Positions 50,641-62,464 of a stretch of 64,000 bases of DNA are shown in pieces. The DNA is from Taenia hydatigena (Eukaryota > Platyhelminthes > Cestoda > Cyclophyllidea > Taeniidae), in the NCBI GenBank assembly GCA_036345935.2, contig JADWOT020000001.1, forward strand, positions 33,399,412-33,463,411, in the 5' to 3' direction. The notes below the pieces were generated by a model. The model was not told the origin of the DNA. It saw nothing but the letters and a program-made list of their open reading frames with translations, and searched no databases. The translations under genes were made by a program, and so were the position numbers. The first letter of the stretch is position 1. Each line of letters starts with the position of its first letter.

Positions 50641-52129
50641 TCATGTAAACGCGCATTATTTGATGCACTCATTACACCGTTTATTCGAATTTTGAACATT
50701 TCCAGTCTTTACTTCATTGAGTAAACATTCAATAATGTTAAATACAGAAAAACATTTAATTTGTGTCAGTCTTTCCGTTTCCAAAGGGACTAGAGATTGA
50801 AAATACTGTCAGCGGTTACGCATCTCACGGTTATAGCGCATCACGTTTACCACAGGCCATCTTTATAGGCAAGTTGCATCCTTTTTGTTCTGCCACCATT
50901 CACTCACACCCGTCTTTCAAAAAAGCATTTGAAAAATATCAACACAGAAAGCAGCACTTATCTCGGCATATGACTGTGCTGCTAAAATGATCTGCCTGCG
51001 TTCCTAACCTCAGCGTGTTCGTGCTCTCTGTAACAGACCTCGGCACCTGACCTTATTAGGTCATTGCATCATGCGAGAGTCATGACTACGAGCGTGAAGG
51101 GCCAACATCCAAATTAATGCGCCCATGCAAATTTTGCTTATCCTTGTCAATCATTTTTAGTTTGTGAAATGCTTTGTTGGGTAATTCATCCAGTTTTGCA
51201 CTCATAATTGCACACTGAATGAACTGCCCTTTGGAGGTCAAAACGAAGGTTCATATTCATCAGCATCTGCTCAAAGCAGCAGCCTTTGTTTTTTGAGGTG
51301 TTAAATTAATGCATTATTGAAACGGATGTAACACCGTTAAGCCAATAATGAGAGATTTTGGCAGTAGAACGCTTCAATTTACAGAAAGCTAGCATCCTAG
51401 TACTGTGTAGTAGTCCGATATAAAAGCGCGACCCTAGTAAGTCAGTGTGTCTTTTTTAGGGCAAAAATCTTCACGCAAATTGAACCTTTGTCTACATTCA
51501 GGAAAAAGCCACTCGGGCCTTTGTCGAAAGGGGAACCTCTTTGTGCATACATTCATTTTGGACCGACCTCACATCACTACTCGATAATTCCAATTCTGGC
51601 AAAATTGCTCAAAATTAACAGTTGGTAGAATTTGGGCTTTTACCATCTGCTTTAATCAGGCGGGTCTTCCCACCATTCCTGAAAATTGTCCTGCCTGCTT
51701 CCAAATGCCCAAGGAGCGCATGCGAGCCAAGCGCGTTCTAGGTGACTACGAGAACATCTCCCCTCATCCCTTCTAGTCTTCAGGCCAAAATGCTACCTTT
51801 GATTTTAAGAGGTGCAGTCTTAGGTCTTCCCGGTTTTGAAGATGCTGAAAGAGCGCTGGTTTCCAAAGCCAAGGAAACGAACGCGGACTGAAATGGTGCC
51901 GATGAACAGCCTCAAAGTTGTTCGAAGTTAATCACTAAATAACTTTCGGTGAGCATAATCTGTGCTTAGTTGTTTTCTAGATTTAAGTGAGAAGTGGTGT
52001 ATATTACCACTTTTTAAAATTGTGCGTCAATTTATTTCTCGAAATAAATAGCTTATTTAGACTGCATGGAGCATAAAACCAGGATTGGGCTAAATTACTT
52101 CGGTCAGGTACTTGGATATAGACCACAGC
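50641..52129. other. No feature recognised
   Basis: AT-rich, with short frames only. Confidence 0.4.
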
Positions 52130-52740
52130 AGCACGTCGTTGGACACAATTTCCACTGTGGTATCGATAGCCCGATTCGAAGTTGAAACGAGACTTTTGAA
52201 ATCTTGAATTTCATCGTCTGGAGTTTGAGTTATTATTTGCAATATGAGGCAAACTTAGGTTCCAGCGAAGTCCTTTCGAGGTTACTCTAACTGGCCTTCC
52301 TATTGGTATGAGCCCACAGTAGAGATTTGTGGGGCAGGTGGAAAGGCAAATTTCATTCATTCTTTACTAAAATTTATCAAGCAGAAATGAAACAGAAGAC
52401 TCCGTCACGAGAAGGAGAGGGACGCTTGTTAGCCCTTTAGCAATAAAAAGCAAATGTATTATGCCAAGTTCATGGTTTACTCGGCCTCCACTGCCATAGA
52501 GGGTGACTATGTAATCAATGCCCGATGTCCGAAATGAACGCTCTGAGGAACAGTCTTTGCGGTGTTCATTAACATGCTCGGACAGAATCGCAATAGCCTT
52601 TGTGAAATCCGTTGCGTCCTGATTCGGAGTCTCTATAACTTTGGTTGCTTTCTGGCGAGAGCAAGTCATGCACACAGTCTTACTTGATTCTCATAAAATG
52701 ACTTCACTTCAGGTCTGATGGAATCGAAATCTCCGCTAGC
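52130..52740 (-). pseudogene. Unidentified exon-like pieces separated by short introns
   Basis: On the minus strand a coding-like piece (ending SFYENQ, about 52735-52695) meets GTAAGA, then a 32-nt intron-like stretch ending CGCCAG, then KATKVIETPNQDATDF and more open sequence to about 52430. A second piece at about 52245-52130, after an ACTCCAG acceptor, reads DDEIQDFKSLVSTSN. The two share a loose TPxxxxxDF pattern. Introns of about 30-40 nt are common in cestodes. I do not recognise the protein and cannot show one continuous frame. Confidence 0.28.
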
Positions 52741-54061
52741 AAAATTAGGCGTGTGAGAGTCCCTCAAAGGACTGTCGTGAATAATGTTTGCAAACCCATC
52801 CACAAAGATGGAAATAGAGGCTTTAATTTGACAAGTTATGCGATGAAACTACCTTTGCGGAAGAGTACTTTAAATAAGTTCTCCAGACCCTCGAAGCGAG
52901 AATTCAAACAGATCAGACCAATTTTCGTGACTAGATACATCATTAAGGTCTCATAGCATACCATTGTCAACTATGGAGAAGGGATAAATTTGCATCACAG
53001 AAGACTGCCAGCGCTTGATACTGACAGGAATGAGACTGAACCCATGATTTAGGTCGAATGATTATATTCATCAGCTGCTGTTTTAAACAAGCATTGAAGG
53101 CATGAAAACTAATTCAACGGAAGGTAACCTCGCTTACATCTGCATACCATCCTTATGAATTCGAACGATTCCGAATTGGTTGTAATAAGTTTAACAGGAG
53201 GAACATCAAGAAAATGTGTAAACCAGCAGTAATGTAAGCTCTACTATATCCATGACGTCCGAGTCAACTGTTTAAATAGTCCAATTAGCAAAATATTGTT
53301 TCCCTTCGCAATGCCCACAACTTTAATGTCCTTCTCAACACAAATTTTCGAGTTGGTTTTTTTTAAATACATGTCGTAAATTTACGTTTATTTTAGTTTG
53401 GTGTGGTCGAATCGGTCATTTCTCCTGCCCGACTATTAGATACTCAATTACCCTTGAAGAATGGGTTCCGATTTCGGTCCCGGTAAGTGGTTATTGTGTA
53501 GAAGGTTCCTCCTCTTTCTCCTCATTCCTCCTTCCGCTCTTACCATTAGAAGGCTGAGTGCTCTTTGACATCGTTATTATAGGTCAGGGAGAAGTAATGG
53601 AATAATTTTGTAGGCGATTTCAAGACGGGAATGTGTCGACCCCTGGAGAGCGACCACGCTGCTCCACGACCAGGTTAAAATTGTCCTCTTGCCTTTGGCC
53701 TAAAAGGCACATTTAAAGGGCATAAGTATTACGACTCGGACTCTCAGCCACTGCATCCTGCCGGTTGTCCTAATATCTTCTGCATGCCGAATGCGTGCAC
53801 TCTGCCCATCCTTAAATGTGTCTCAGAACGCTGTATTAGTGACGGCGGAAAGCAAATTTGGTCTGAGAGAACGTCATTCTTGACTTCTATTGCCAAGTGA
53901 TAAACCTCAGCGGAAGGGGAGAAGTGCATTTGCTACGGATGAGCAACTCGTTGACCACCTTAACATAGAGGCTGCACACGTCGTTAGCCTTCGAAAAATG
54001 TCTCTCGCCTATGATTTTAGGATTGTTATTAATGTCTACGATGGCAATATCTGTAATTTAT
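52741..54061. other. No recognised gene
   Basis: A minus-strand stretch near 54040-53885 (reading DIAIVDINNNPKIIGERHF) could be another exon of the neighbouring unidentified frame; otherwise nothing is supported. Confidence 0.3.
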
Positions 54062-54430
54062 TTAGAGAAGCTCAAAGTGGAGCGGTCTAGTGACGCGCGA
54101 CCTCCAGCACCTCTGTTCTAGCTGAGTAGAATCCAAAAAGAATTGATTGGGTAGCTCTGAAGTAAACACAATGTGACTAGGAAAAATAGGAGCATTTTTC
54201 TCGTTTAAGAAATCTTGTTGAATCCAGTTCCTTGCTGCATAACAATTCTTGTGTTCGCATTCATTTGAACAGTAATGGACGCACGCAATGGATAGCATTA
54301 TCACCCCTTCTGGATTGCAGTTCTTTTGCAGGGCTAAACTTGCAATACAGTGAAATCGCCAAGAGGGATCAGTAACATGCGTATTCGATGGCTGAGGCGC
54401 TTCGATTTTCTCTTGATCTTTGCACAACAC
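54062..54430 (-). CDS. Unidentified Cys/His-rich open frame (122 codons)
   Basis: An open frame with a Cys/His-rich centre (CVHYCSNECEHKNCYAARNW) that could bind zinc, although the spacing matches no family I can name. Codon use looks less random than in the surrounding repeats. An acceptor-like TTACAG and a possible continuing exon lie just downstream on the minus strand. It may be an exon or gene fragment; function unknown. Confidence 0.28.
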   Translation of the reverse strand: MLCKDQEKIEAPQPSNTHVTDPSWRFHCIASLALQKNCNPEGVIMLSIACVHYCSNECEHKNCYAARNWIQQDFLNEKNAPIFPSHIVFTSELPNQFFLDSTQLEQRCWRSRVTRPLHFELL

Positions 54431-54673
54431 GGGTGGAGATGTGAGGACTGATATGTAAAATTGACCAAGAGAGACCTTAAATTTAACGCTTCAAAGAAAA
54501 AGCATGACTATGTAGCAGGTGAATTGTTTGCTTAACTCTGGATTGTGACAATGGTCTGCGTAAGACCTCTGCCGAAGTATCTCGGTTGGCTTATGCGGCC
54601 TTCGGACGGTTGTGTTGGTGTCAATCCCTTTTGTGCAAAGACGATACGCTTTACTTTAGCAAGATGTTTCTTC

Positions 54674-54700
54674 TTGACTTTGACTTTGACTTTGACTTTG
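54674..54700. repeat. (TTTGAC)n hexanucleotide microsatellite
   Basis: About 4.5 units of a six-base repeat; it encodes Asp-Phe or Leu-Thr runs in open frames of no other support. Confidence 0.8.
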
Positions 54701-54999
54701 CTGATCTCAGGGCCATGCCAGCGGCTTATTCTCCTCTGTCTGTTGAATGGATATATTCTGCTCTGGTATTTCGCCTTAAAAAGAGTCTTGTGACCACTAA
54801 CCCAAAGACAATCTTGAGTTCACGAAGTGCAACTCTACGCTTTTATTTTTTTTTTGAAAGAGGTTCTGCGCATGAGAATGTTTAAAATCAGCGCACATGA
54901 ATTCGCAGGTCTTTGATATTGGCGTAGCCCCAAGCACAGAAGCATTGTTGGCGTCTATGGCCAAGAAAAGCGCAAAATTGAGTGCTTCCACCGGCATAA

Positions 55000-57740
55000 G
55001 GCTTATCACACTGACCCGCTCATTACATCACCAATGAGGAGTGCTCGGTGCCTGTTTTCATCCCACTCCTGGGAAAGAGATGAAAGCCAAGAAGAAGAAT
55101 AGCGATGAATCTGTAACATCTTTCAGTAGATCAGTTGGAAAAGTGTCTTGAATAAAGGATTACAATCTAGCTGCTCAAGCAAGTACATTTGCCTGATAAG
55201 CTAATCAAATGACTAACAGGCACAAAATGATGCCACGCAGAAGAATTCGCTGGTCTACATTGTCGTTAGGTCACTGCGACGTCAAAAGTGCCATGTGGTT
55301 GACTCATCGACCGTTGCAGCGAAGAAGACATGACGCTATAGCAGAGAAAGTACCAATATCCGACAACCCTAGTAAACCTACTGAGGGGCAATACAAATTG
55401 CCAAAACATCGCAATCCGTTCTCCACTGATTACTTAGTTGCTGATTCTGCCTGCTTTGAATGCCTGTGTTCCATGAATACAGAGCTCCACAACTTAAATC
55501 AAGATTTATAAAAGCATGGAACGAATCGCTTCTACAAAATATTTTAAAAAGCAACAAATCATGCAGTGTTACGAAGGTAGTGATGCTTTGCATGTTACGT
55601 GCCATTAACCACACCAACATGAGTTGCAACAGACGCTTTGCCAGCTCTGAATTTAGGTTTTGCCTGTTAGATTTTGGTGCTTTAAGTTTTGTCAAAACCA
55701 AACTTTCTACTTATATCTTTGAAAGCCGTAAATCGTGGCCGACCTGTTTGTTTAATTCAATTGCATCATTGCTGCGTTGATTGATCGCTCTGTGTTAGAA
55801 TCCTGGAACATGATTTATCTCTCTCTCCTGATGTTCAGGAAAGATCTTCGAAAGTTCATGACACCGTCGCCGATAGGGCATTTTTTGAAAAATACATAAA
55901 AAGCACTGTTTCTGCTGCTGACGATGTTGAGAACGCCACTATTGTTGATAAGGCAATTTCGGATCAAAGTGATCGAGACGCCATTAGGAAGTTTTTGAGT
56001 GATGATCAATGTCACGCACTTTTGGTGCAGAAGTCATCCAATGAAGGTGCCATCTTACGAATTGATCTTGAACGAGCAGATGAGAATGATGATAGCGACA
56101 GTGCAGATTCCGCACTTTCCTACACCATTTCTGCAGACGTCCACTATACAAACCCAAGAATGCAGAGGTATTTGTCTTCCTACTTAAATAGTCGCTTTAG
56201 TTTGGTCTTTGTTAAGCGGAATCCGGTTGTTGAAGCTAAGAAATCGTTTGCTTCGCAGTTACGGATGTGAACATTGTGTGATGGGGCTCCATTCGAGACG
56301 CTTCAGTCCATGATTAGCAATGCTGTTCATTCTTACCACAAATCATCCATAAGATAATCTGGTAAGGCAGAACAATGGATATTGTGTACATTTTTACGAG
56401 GTTTGTTAGGGATGGTGATGAAGATGCTCCAAGTGTTGAAAAAAATAGTTGAACTCGAGATCGGCCTCTTTCATCTGCAACAGAATATCGACATTCCTGG
56501 AGTCTCTCTTACTACAAACTCCACAGTGCTTCAAGTCATAAAGAACTGCGATAAAGAAGACAGACGCACTGTCTGAAGGACATTGGCAATAGTCAACACA
56601 CTGGCTGGCGCTAATGGGGTTCTACCTGAGGGAAATCTGAACATTCCCAATCAATGAGTCCGTCTTGTCAAGAGCACTGGAATCGCATGCATTGGTTGTG
56701 CAAAAGGGAAACGCGTAACTTGATAGTGCGATTTTGCTTTTCATGTGCATTGCTAGCGCCTTGTCGTGTTGCAATGTTTATGCTGATCCTACGTATGTTG
56801 GCAGAACCTGGTTAGCTTGTAGCCACAGTCGCATCTAATAGTTGGTTGGTCGGAGCCACAACCATCATATCGGGTGGCTGGTATGCCTGTTGTCAAGAGA
56901 CGTGTTATCACCTGCTTAGAAGTACAAATAACTTATCTTGATGTCCTCACATCAAGATTGGCAATACTGACCAACTTGAGACCACATTTTTCCCGCACAG
57001 CAAGGTGACAAGGACAGAGTTAGATCGTGATTGATGGATGGCACAAATGCCTGCAGGCTCGTTGAGAGAGAGTTGAGTGCGTTTGTCCTGAGGAAGTTCA
57101 AAGCAATGTTTTAGGGCTTGGCTTCATCGTAAAAATTCACGCACTTGCATTCTCAATCTTGCTTACTCACCACCACCTCACGAGGCATCCGTTTCGGTCA
57201 TGCCGACGACATTTGAAATTGAATAACCATTAAGAGATGATTGAAACTGGATTTACTTTAAATCAAAAGTTCTTTTGTCAATTTTACATGGATGCATAAT
57301 CAGAACAGCAATGCTACTTACTTTACCTTAAAATAAGTAGTCGTAGCCATACCTTTCCATTTTCAAATTAATTTACATGACGAGTGTCACATTATAAGTT
57401 ATTAAGGCGAAATTGAGCCAAGACTCTTAAGAGTGTGTTAGATATCCAAAGGAAAATGTTTACCTGATACCTCTTGGTACTTAGAGTTTAACAGTTGCCA
57501 TTACCATTGAGAAGTAGCGGATGCGTTACGGAGCATAAGGGTCTACTGGTGCTCTTCATTTGCTCTGAGGTACAAAGCAACCCGTCTTTCTAAGGTCGTG
57601 CACATTTCTCTACTAGGCTAAACTCGCACCACCCGTTAACATCCCGAATTCAAATGCTGCCATGAGGTCTGTCCCGCTTTGATTGGCATGGGGTGTCGTA
57701 AAGTGAGACCATCAGGAGAAGTGAGAAGGCTTAAAAACTG
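55000..57740 (+). repeat. Direct segmental repeat, copy 2 (partner 39040-41500), interrupted
   Basis: 55000-55393 and 56567-57740 match the 39-41.5 kb copy; 55394-56566 does not and carries the dynein fragment. Confidence 0.72.
55799..56566 (+). pseudogene. Cytoplasmic dynein heavy chain 1, N-terminal fragment
   Basis: After a GTGTTAG acceptor the frame matches the extreme N-terminal (tail) region of cytoplasmic dynein heavy chain: IRKFLSD, QLRM-TLCDGAPFETL, ISNAVHSY, VEKKIVELEIGL and HLQQNIDIP occur in the family order. It is broken by TGA (56268-56270) and TAA (56355-56357). A roughly 45-nt intron-like stretch ending TTTGTTAG remains between SGKAEQ and the DGDEDAPSVEKK part, so it arose by DNA duplication, not retroposition. 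Only about 230 residues of a protein of about 4600 are present. Both ends coincide with edges of a segment inserted into a repeat. Confidence 0.8.
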
Positions 57741-58293
57741 AAGAAGGTAGTCACTGAGCCAATCTAATGGGCACACATTCCGTTGGAGGTAGTTTCATTC
57801 CATCATTATGCAGTGTTCAAGGCGTAAGTATATATCATAATTTGGCTTGATTCTAGTAGGCCTACTGTTGTAAACGGTCACAGATTTGATTCTCAGAAAT
57901 ATTTATTTTTGATTAAACCTTTCGTTCATTCAACTTAGTCTGCATCTCAACTATCCTGCACCAGTGGTTGTCGAGGTGATCTTAGAGCCACTGCCAATGC
58001 ATTCTTAACGGAAAAAGAAATGTGAGAACTGTTTGTAAATAATCAGATCATATGCTATCCTTCTTAACAATTAATTTAATAGTGAATTTCTTAGAAGTCT
58101 GCAGTCGCAAAGTGTCCCAATCAGAGATTGAATGCCATTCATGCATAGATATATTTAGAAATCTCAACATTTCATCATCGTACCTTACTGAGTTTCCTTC
58201 AATTCCAACGAAGAAGCTTTTAAGCAAAATGAACTTACAGCAGCACAGAGTAAGGCTATTTGCGAACACCTGCTCGCTCCTGCGACGTTGTCT
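57741..58293. other. No recognised gene
   Basis: Presumed 3' flank of the minus-strand peptide gene; no domain or RNA seen. Confidence 0.35.
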
Positions 58294-58640
58294 TCAAAGG
58301 CCATGAAGGATAATGGGGATGAGGACATCTCCATGCTTTCTGATGAACCTCCGGACACCATCGCCGATCCTTCGAAAAGCACGCCTCAGCCTTTCTCGAA
58401 AACGACGCCATCCAGCTGGCATGAGGACATCCTTCCGCTCATCAGTTTTATAGGGTTGGTGCACCAATAAATATTTCTTTAACTCAGTAAATACCTCATC
58501 ATTTGGGGATCAAGTGCCTCAAACAGGTCCGCTTCCAATTTTCGTGCAGTCTCACCGTCTGGCACTACAGCAGGAGACACTCGATGTGAGGCGAATGCGA
58601 GGAGGAGAAGAAGACAGACCAGGCTCCAGTGTGATAGCAT
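58294..58640 (-). pseudogene. Secreted precursor with Arg-rich amphipathic helix (peptide-gene copy 1)
   Basis: The ATG at 58640 opens a classic signal peptide (SLVCLLLLLAFASHR), followed by a short acidic pro-region (EADLFEALD). After an apparent one-base offset near a four-C run (about 58507), a second frame runs to the TGA at 58294. It encodes an acidic/neutral linker and then PAGWRRFRERLRRAFRR, a Gly-Asp-Gly hinge, another basic turn (VRRFIRKHGD) and a hydrophobic end (VLIPIILHGL). Hydrophobic residues recur every 3-4 positions, giving a strongly amphipathic cationic helix, as in cecropins and cathelicidins. No splice choice I tried joins the frames, so this copy is frameshifted or carries a sequencing indel. 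The function is inferred from form only. Confidence 0.55.
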
Positions 58641-60466
58641 TCTGTGCTTTGGTGGTATTTGCGGCGACTGGGTGCGTAAATGGTGTACAACACCTACGTT
58701 ACGCATTTATACGCTTCACCAAGCATGAACGCTACCTGTAATGTTATGACGATGATCTTCATCGCCAGAAAGTAACGACAAATTCCACTGGTGCACCTTA
58801 TCATGAATAGTACTGCAGGACATCTTCTGTCAGAATTTGCTTATTATAGGAACAATAGCACGCGACATAGTTCAAGAGGAAGCGAGTTCGTCTTACATAA
58901 CTCTTCCAGCAAAACTGTCTAGCAACCCAGAAAAGCGGCCCGCGATTGAGCATTGTCTAGGCTTTGGAACATTACTTTGCACGATTTTCCTGTCTGATGC
59001 ATTTCGCCCTGTATGTGTCGTCTGTAATGAAATAAATGCTTTTCATGTTTAATTTATTTGCATATTTGTTCACGGCCGATATTGTGCGAATGAGCATGTA
59101 CCACGATGTTAGCGGAGACTCCTTGCATAAAGTTCTTCGAAAGATGTTGTGAAATTTTAGGACGCCAGAACTCAATAATTATTTCTGATGACAGGAGACT
59201 GTAATTATGCGCATAATGTCTTAAATTTTTTCGGTGACTTTAGCGTTATTTGGGGTATCTGCAGCTATTGGATGACATTTAGTGGAATGCCACTAAATCT
59301 GGTGGCCACTAATTTAGTGAATGTAATGATCTTACGATTTGCAAACCTATGCATTCAAGTCTATGAACACTTTGCTACATGCTCCCTTCGCTTCAGCTGC
59401 AAATCGCATCAACCTACTTTCTCCCATGGCTCCTCTTTGACCATTTGCTCTCCTCACCTCAGTCTATCGCTCACTCTCCCAACATGGCTACCAAATACAC
59501 CCTGAATTTAATTAAGAATCGAAAGGAAGCTTTTGTTTAGCATCGCACTATTTGCTGGAATCGTTGTATTCTGCCCATGTTTACTTCGACCATCTGGACC
59601 TCTGATCTTATCTTGCCTAGTTCGCCTACAGCGACTCACATTGCCTTCCTGACCACTCGCTGCCGTGCACGCAAAACTTAAGTCATTGTCTTCACACTTA
59701 CGAGCAGTAATTCAAGCACATCAATGTTTACTGATTCTCAAGTAAGTAGTCCTCAATGTTAGATGCGAAGTGTTCGACAAACACGCTTCATGCCACGGAA
59801 CCGTCGTCATCTGCCTTCGATGGAAAAGATTACTTTCAAAATCGGCGCAGCTCTCGTCGCTCTGCCCTGTTTGCTGCTTCACCAATAAAGAGCGCTTGCT
59901 TCTTGCTCTCAATCCACTTGTAACAAGGAAGTCAAGGCGGTCCTACTTCTACAATCATTCACTCTTATGAGAACCTAGTTTGCTCTGAGTCGTAATTATT
60001 AGGATGTGGTAACACCATGTACGACCTCTGTCACAATTGATGACTGCCCAGTCACAAAACACGAGGTGCTTGCATACCTGCATTTCTCTCACGTGGCGAT
60101 CACAGTATATCGGGGCGGATCTAGTGCATGACCAACTTTTCCTCTTGAGTGACACGAGACTGTAATTATGTGCATAGCGTCTTAGTAATTTTTCGGCAAC
60201 TTTAACGTTATTTGGAGTAGTTGCAGCTAGTAGGTAATATTCTCGACTTTTGGTTTTGGACTTAGAAGCATAGTGCTAGGTGAACCCTCTGACGAATCCA
60301 TTTGCACAGCATCACGTTTTCGATGTACTTCAGACATTTTTGTCGCCTACTCGTATGAACAACGACTTCGGTTAGTTAGGCAAGCGCATTACTAGGCTTG
60401 CAGGCACGTAGTGTAGGTGGTGCAAACCCTATCCAGACGCGGTTGCCTTAGGCATCACTGAACTAC
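58641..60466. repeat. Repeat pieces between the two peptide genes
   Basis: 59200-59270 repeats at 60165-60240. 59280-59520 is inverse to 48.9-49.1 kb, and 59440-59690 resembles 31.4-31.6 kb. 59740-60150 resembles 33.0-33.3 kb and, inverted, 48.2-48.5 kb. No gene. Confidence 0.55.
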
Positions 60467-60803
60467 AACATCCGATCACAATTGGGCCTGGTTTCCCTTC
60501 TTCTCCTCCTTGCGCTCGCTCCATATCGCGCCTCTTCAGCAGTAGCGCCAGATAGCAAGAGTGCACGGAATTCGGAGCTGGATCTGCCTGGGGTACCTAA
60601 CAGTCTAGATAGCGAGGGAGTGGTCAACGCAAAGGGAGACGTTGAAAAGAATGAGGGACGAGAGATGCTGATTGACAAATCCGATGAAGCTGGTAGGTGG
60701 GGATGGCTTTGTGCCAGCTGGATGACGTAGCTTTCGACGGAGGATTAGTCGTGCTTACCAAAGGGTGGGTAATGAAATCCGACGGCTCCTTAGGGCGCCT
60801 TAG
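60467..60803 (+). pseudogene. Degenerate second copy of the amphipathic-peptide precursor
   Basis: Homologous to the 58.3-58.6 kb gene in the opposite orientation. Signal-like core LVSLLLLLALAPYRASSA, pro-region with shared AVxPD and AR/LD positions, a one-base frame change at a G run (about 60694-60697), then the helix region with FRRRISRAYQRVG and IRRLLRAP. The start codon is lost, and the Trp that opens the helix in copy 1 is a TGA. Every hydrophobic position of the helix is occupied by a similar residue in both copies (Leu/Ile, Phe/Tyr, Ile/Val). It ends earlier than copy 1 (TAG 60801-60803) and lacks the hydrophobic tail. Confidence 0.5.
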
Positions 60804-61386
60804 AAAATGGGTTTGGCTAAATGACCACATTGTCGTGAAAGTCCAGTTTCGTTGACTGTTTAACTGCTTTCAAATAGCCTGAGTCCTTGACACTGTTGAA
60901 GGAGTTGCCTAAAATGCTCCCTAGCTGAAACTGAAGAAGTCTTAATGGTGGATGGCAATTAAATATCTAGATGACGAAACAACTAGGCATGAGTGGGTCG
61001 GTTTTCGAATTCAGAAAAACTTGATTTTTGTGGAATACACTCAGGTCTTTATCTGCGCCAATACCAACATGGTTCCGTCGAGACCTGGATATTTCTCCTC
61101 CCCCGGGTTCCCTCTGTTATGAGATCCTGAAGATGACCTGGCATCAAACAAACGGAAGAACCTATTAACCTAAGGAGCGGTTACTATTTTGCCTTAAAGA
61201 AAAGTAGGAGAAATTGAAAAAGCGCTAGTAAGTGACGATGGGGCAATCGTTGCACAGCACGCACCACAGAGCCGTGTACATTAGACCACGTGGATTGAGA
61301 TCGCACAAATACTTTTAAGAGGGTAACTCAATAAAATCAACGATGTTAGATGTTTGGCCGTTCCTGTATGGGTCTGAACACTGAAT
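60804..61386. other. No feature recognised
   Basis: No domain, RNA or repeat that I can support. Confidence 0.35.
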
Positions 61387-61843
61387 CTACAAAAACACAA
61401 TCGTAAAATTTAACGTCTTCTCGACATTATGCCGCAGAACATGTTCTCGTTTGTCGTTTCTTGACGGGCGTAACGATGCTGGATTAGCTCGCATTGTCTT
61501 TGAAATCATCTGCAGAGCGTCTCTCACCTCCATCGGCTGATTCAACAAACATCGAAACAAGTGTGTAATGAAAAGCCATCGCTGTAGATAACCACGAAGC
61601 AGGGAACTTAAAATACTCTCTGTTGGAATAGTTACTAGCATTCTGTCATGCTGCACTCTTCATTTTAATGTCCTGTCGTGCAGTAAATCCCAATAGTCCA
61701 CAATTGCATTCATTGCCACGAGAATGCCAAATGTTCGCATTTGTTGGGTTCATCACGTAGCAGCGACGCTTGTGCTCCCACCAGTGCAAATGTGTATCAA
61801 ACGACGCCGGATTGAATCCCACAGCACTTGCTCTCTGTGGCAA
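61387..61843 (-). pseudogene. Unidentified coding-like stretch in two frames
   Basis: Two overlapping minus-strand frames look protein-like: THLHWWEHKRRCYVMN and NECNCGLLGFTARQD in one, then, from about 61656, PTESILSSLLRGYLQ and MEVRDALQMISKTMR in another. The switch near 61650 suggests a frameshifted gene fragment. I do not recognise the family. Confidence 0.25.
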
Positions 61844-61939
61844 TATATATGTGCATTCATCCGACCTAGTAGCACATACCGTGATTTCGGAGAGCTAAGC
61901 AAATGCGGCAGTCGGCTCACAAGCCTGTAACTGAGGTTA

Positions 61940-62380
61940 ACAACCCCATACTGCGGCACGTGATCGCAGTCCAGCCTGGTCTGCCTTCTTCTCCTACTTG
62001 CAATTACTTCGCATTGCTTCCCACTTACCCATTTACTTCTCGATCTGTTGAATGGGTGTCAAATGTAACAGCGCATGTCCACGCAAATGCAACCGCGAAA
62101 TTTGCATTCAGTGGAGCATCGGTGTAATCACCCTTACCTATTTCCAGACAAAATCACCGGTAACACTACCAGCGCAATAACCGCAACCATCACTGACACT
62201 ACTTCCCAGTTAATTTGGCGCAAACCATCGTCTACAGACCCTTCCAGCCCACAACCGATTGTCTTCCTTCAAATCACTTCTCCTGAAATGGCATATCCTT
62301 CTAAAATGCACTTTATTACAACATATCAATGCTCAACACGACTAAATCTAAGCAACCGAACGGATGGTTTCCATCTCTAA
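61940..62380 (+). pseudogene. FnIII-like remnant
   Basis: A first piece ends with a pattern like the last strands of an FnIII domain (SNVTAHVHANATAKFAFSG). After a CTATTTCCAG acceptor a second piece reads like the first half of another FnIII (DTTSQLIWRKPSS, PIVFLQI, STRLNLSNRT). The two pieces do not join in phase across the only candidate intron (26 nt). It may be a decayed relative of the FnIII gene at 5.3 kb. Confidence 0.3.
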
Positions 62381-62464
62381 CCACAATCAATAACAGTACA
62401 ACAGTTATTGTAGTGAAGCAGTTGTATTCATTGCTCTCTGATGCCTACTATGTTCGTAAAATGA

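Noticed and set aside
58520..58557. 38-nt intron to explain the frame change in the peptide gene
   Set aside because: It has good GT-AG ends and the right length modulo three, but joining runs straight into a TGA.
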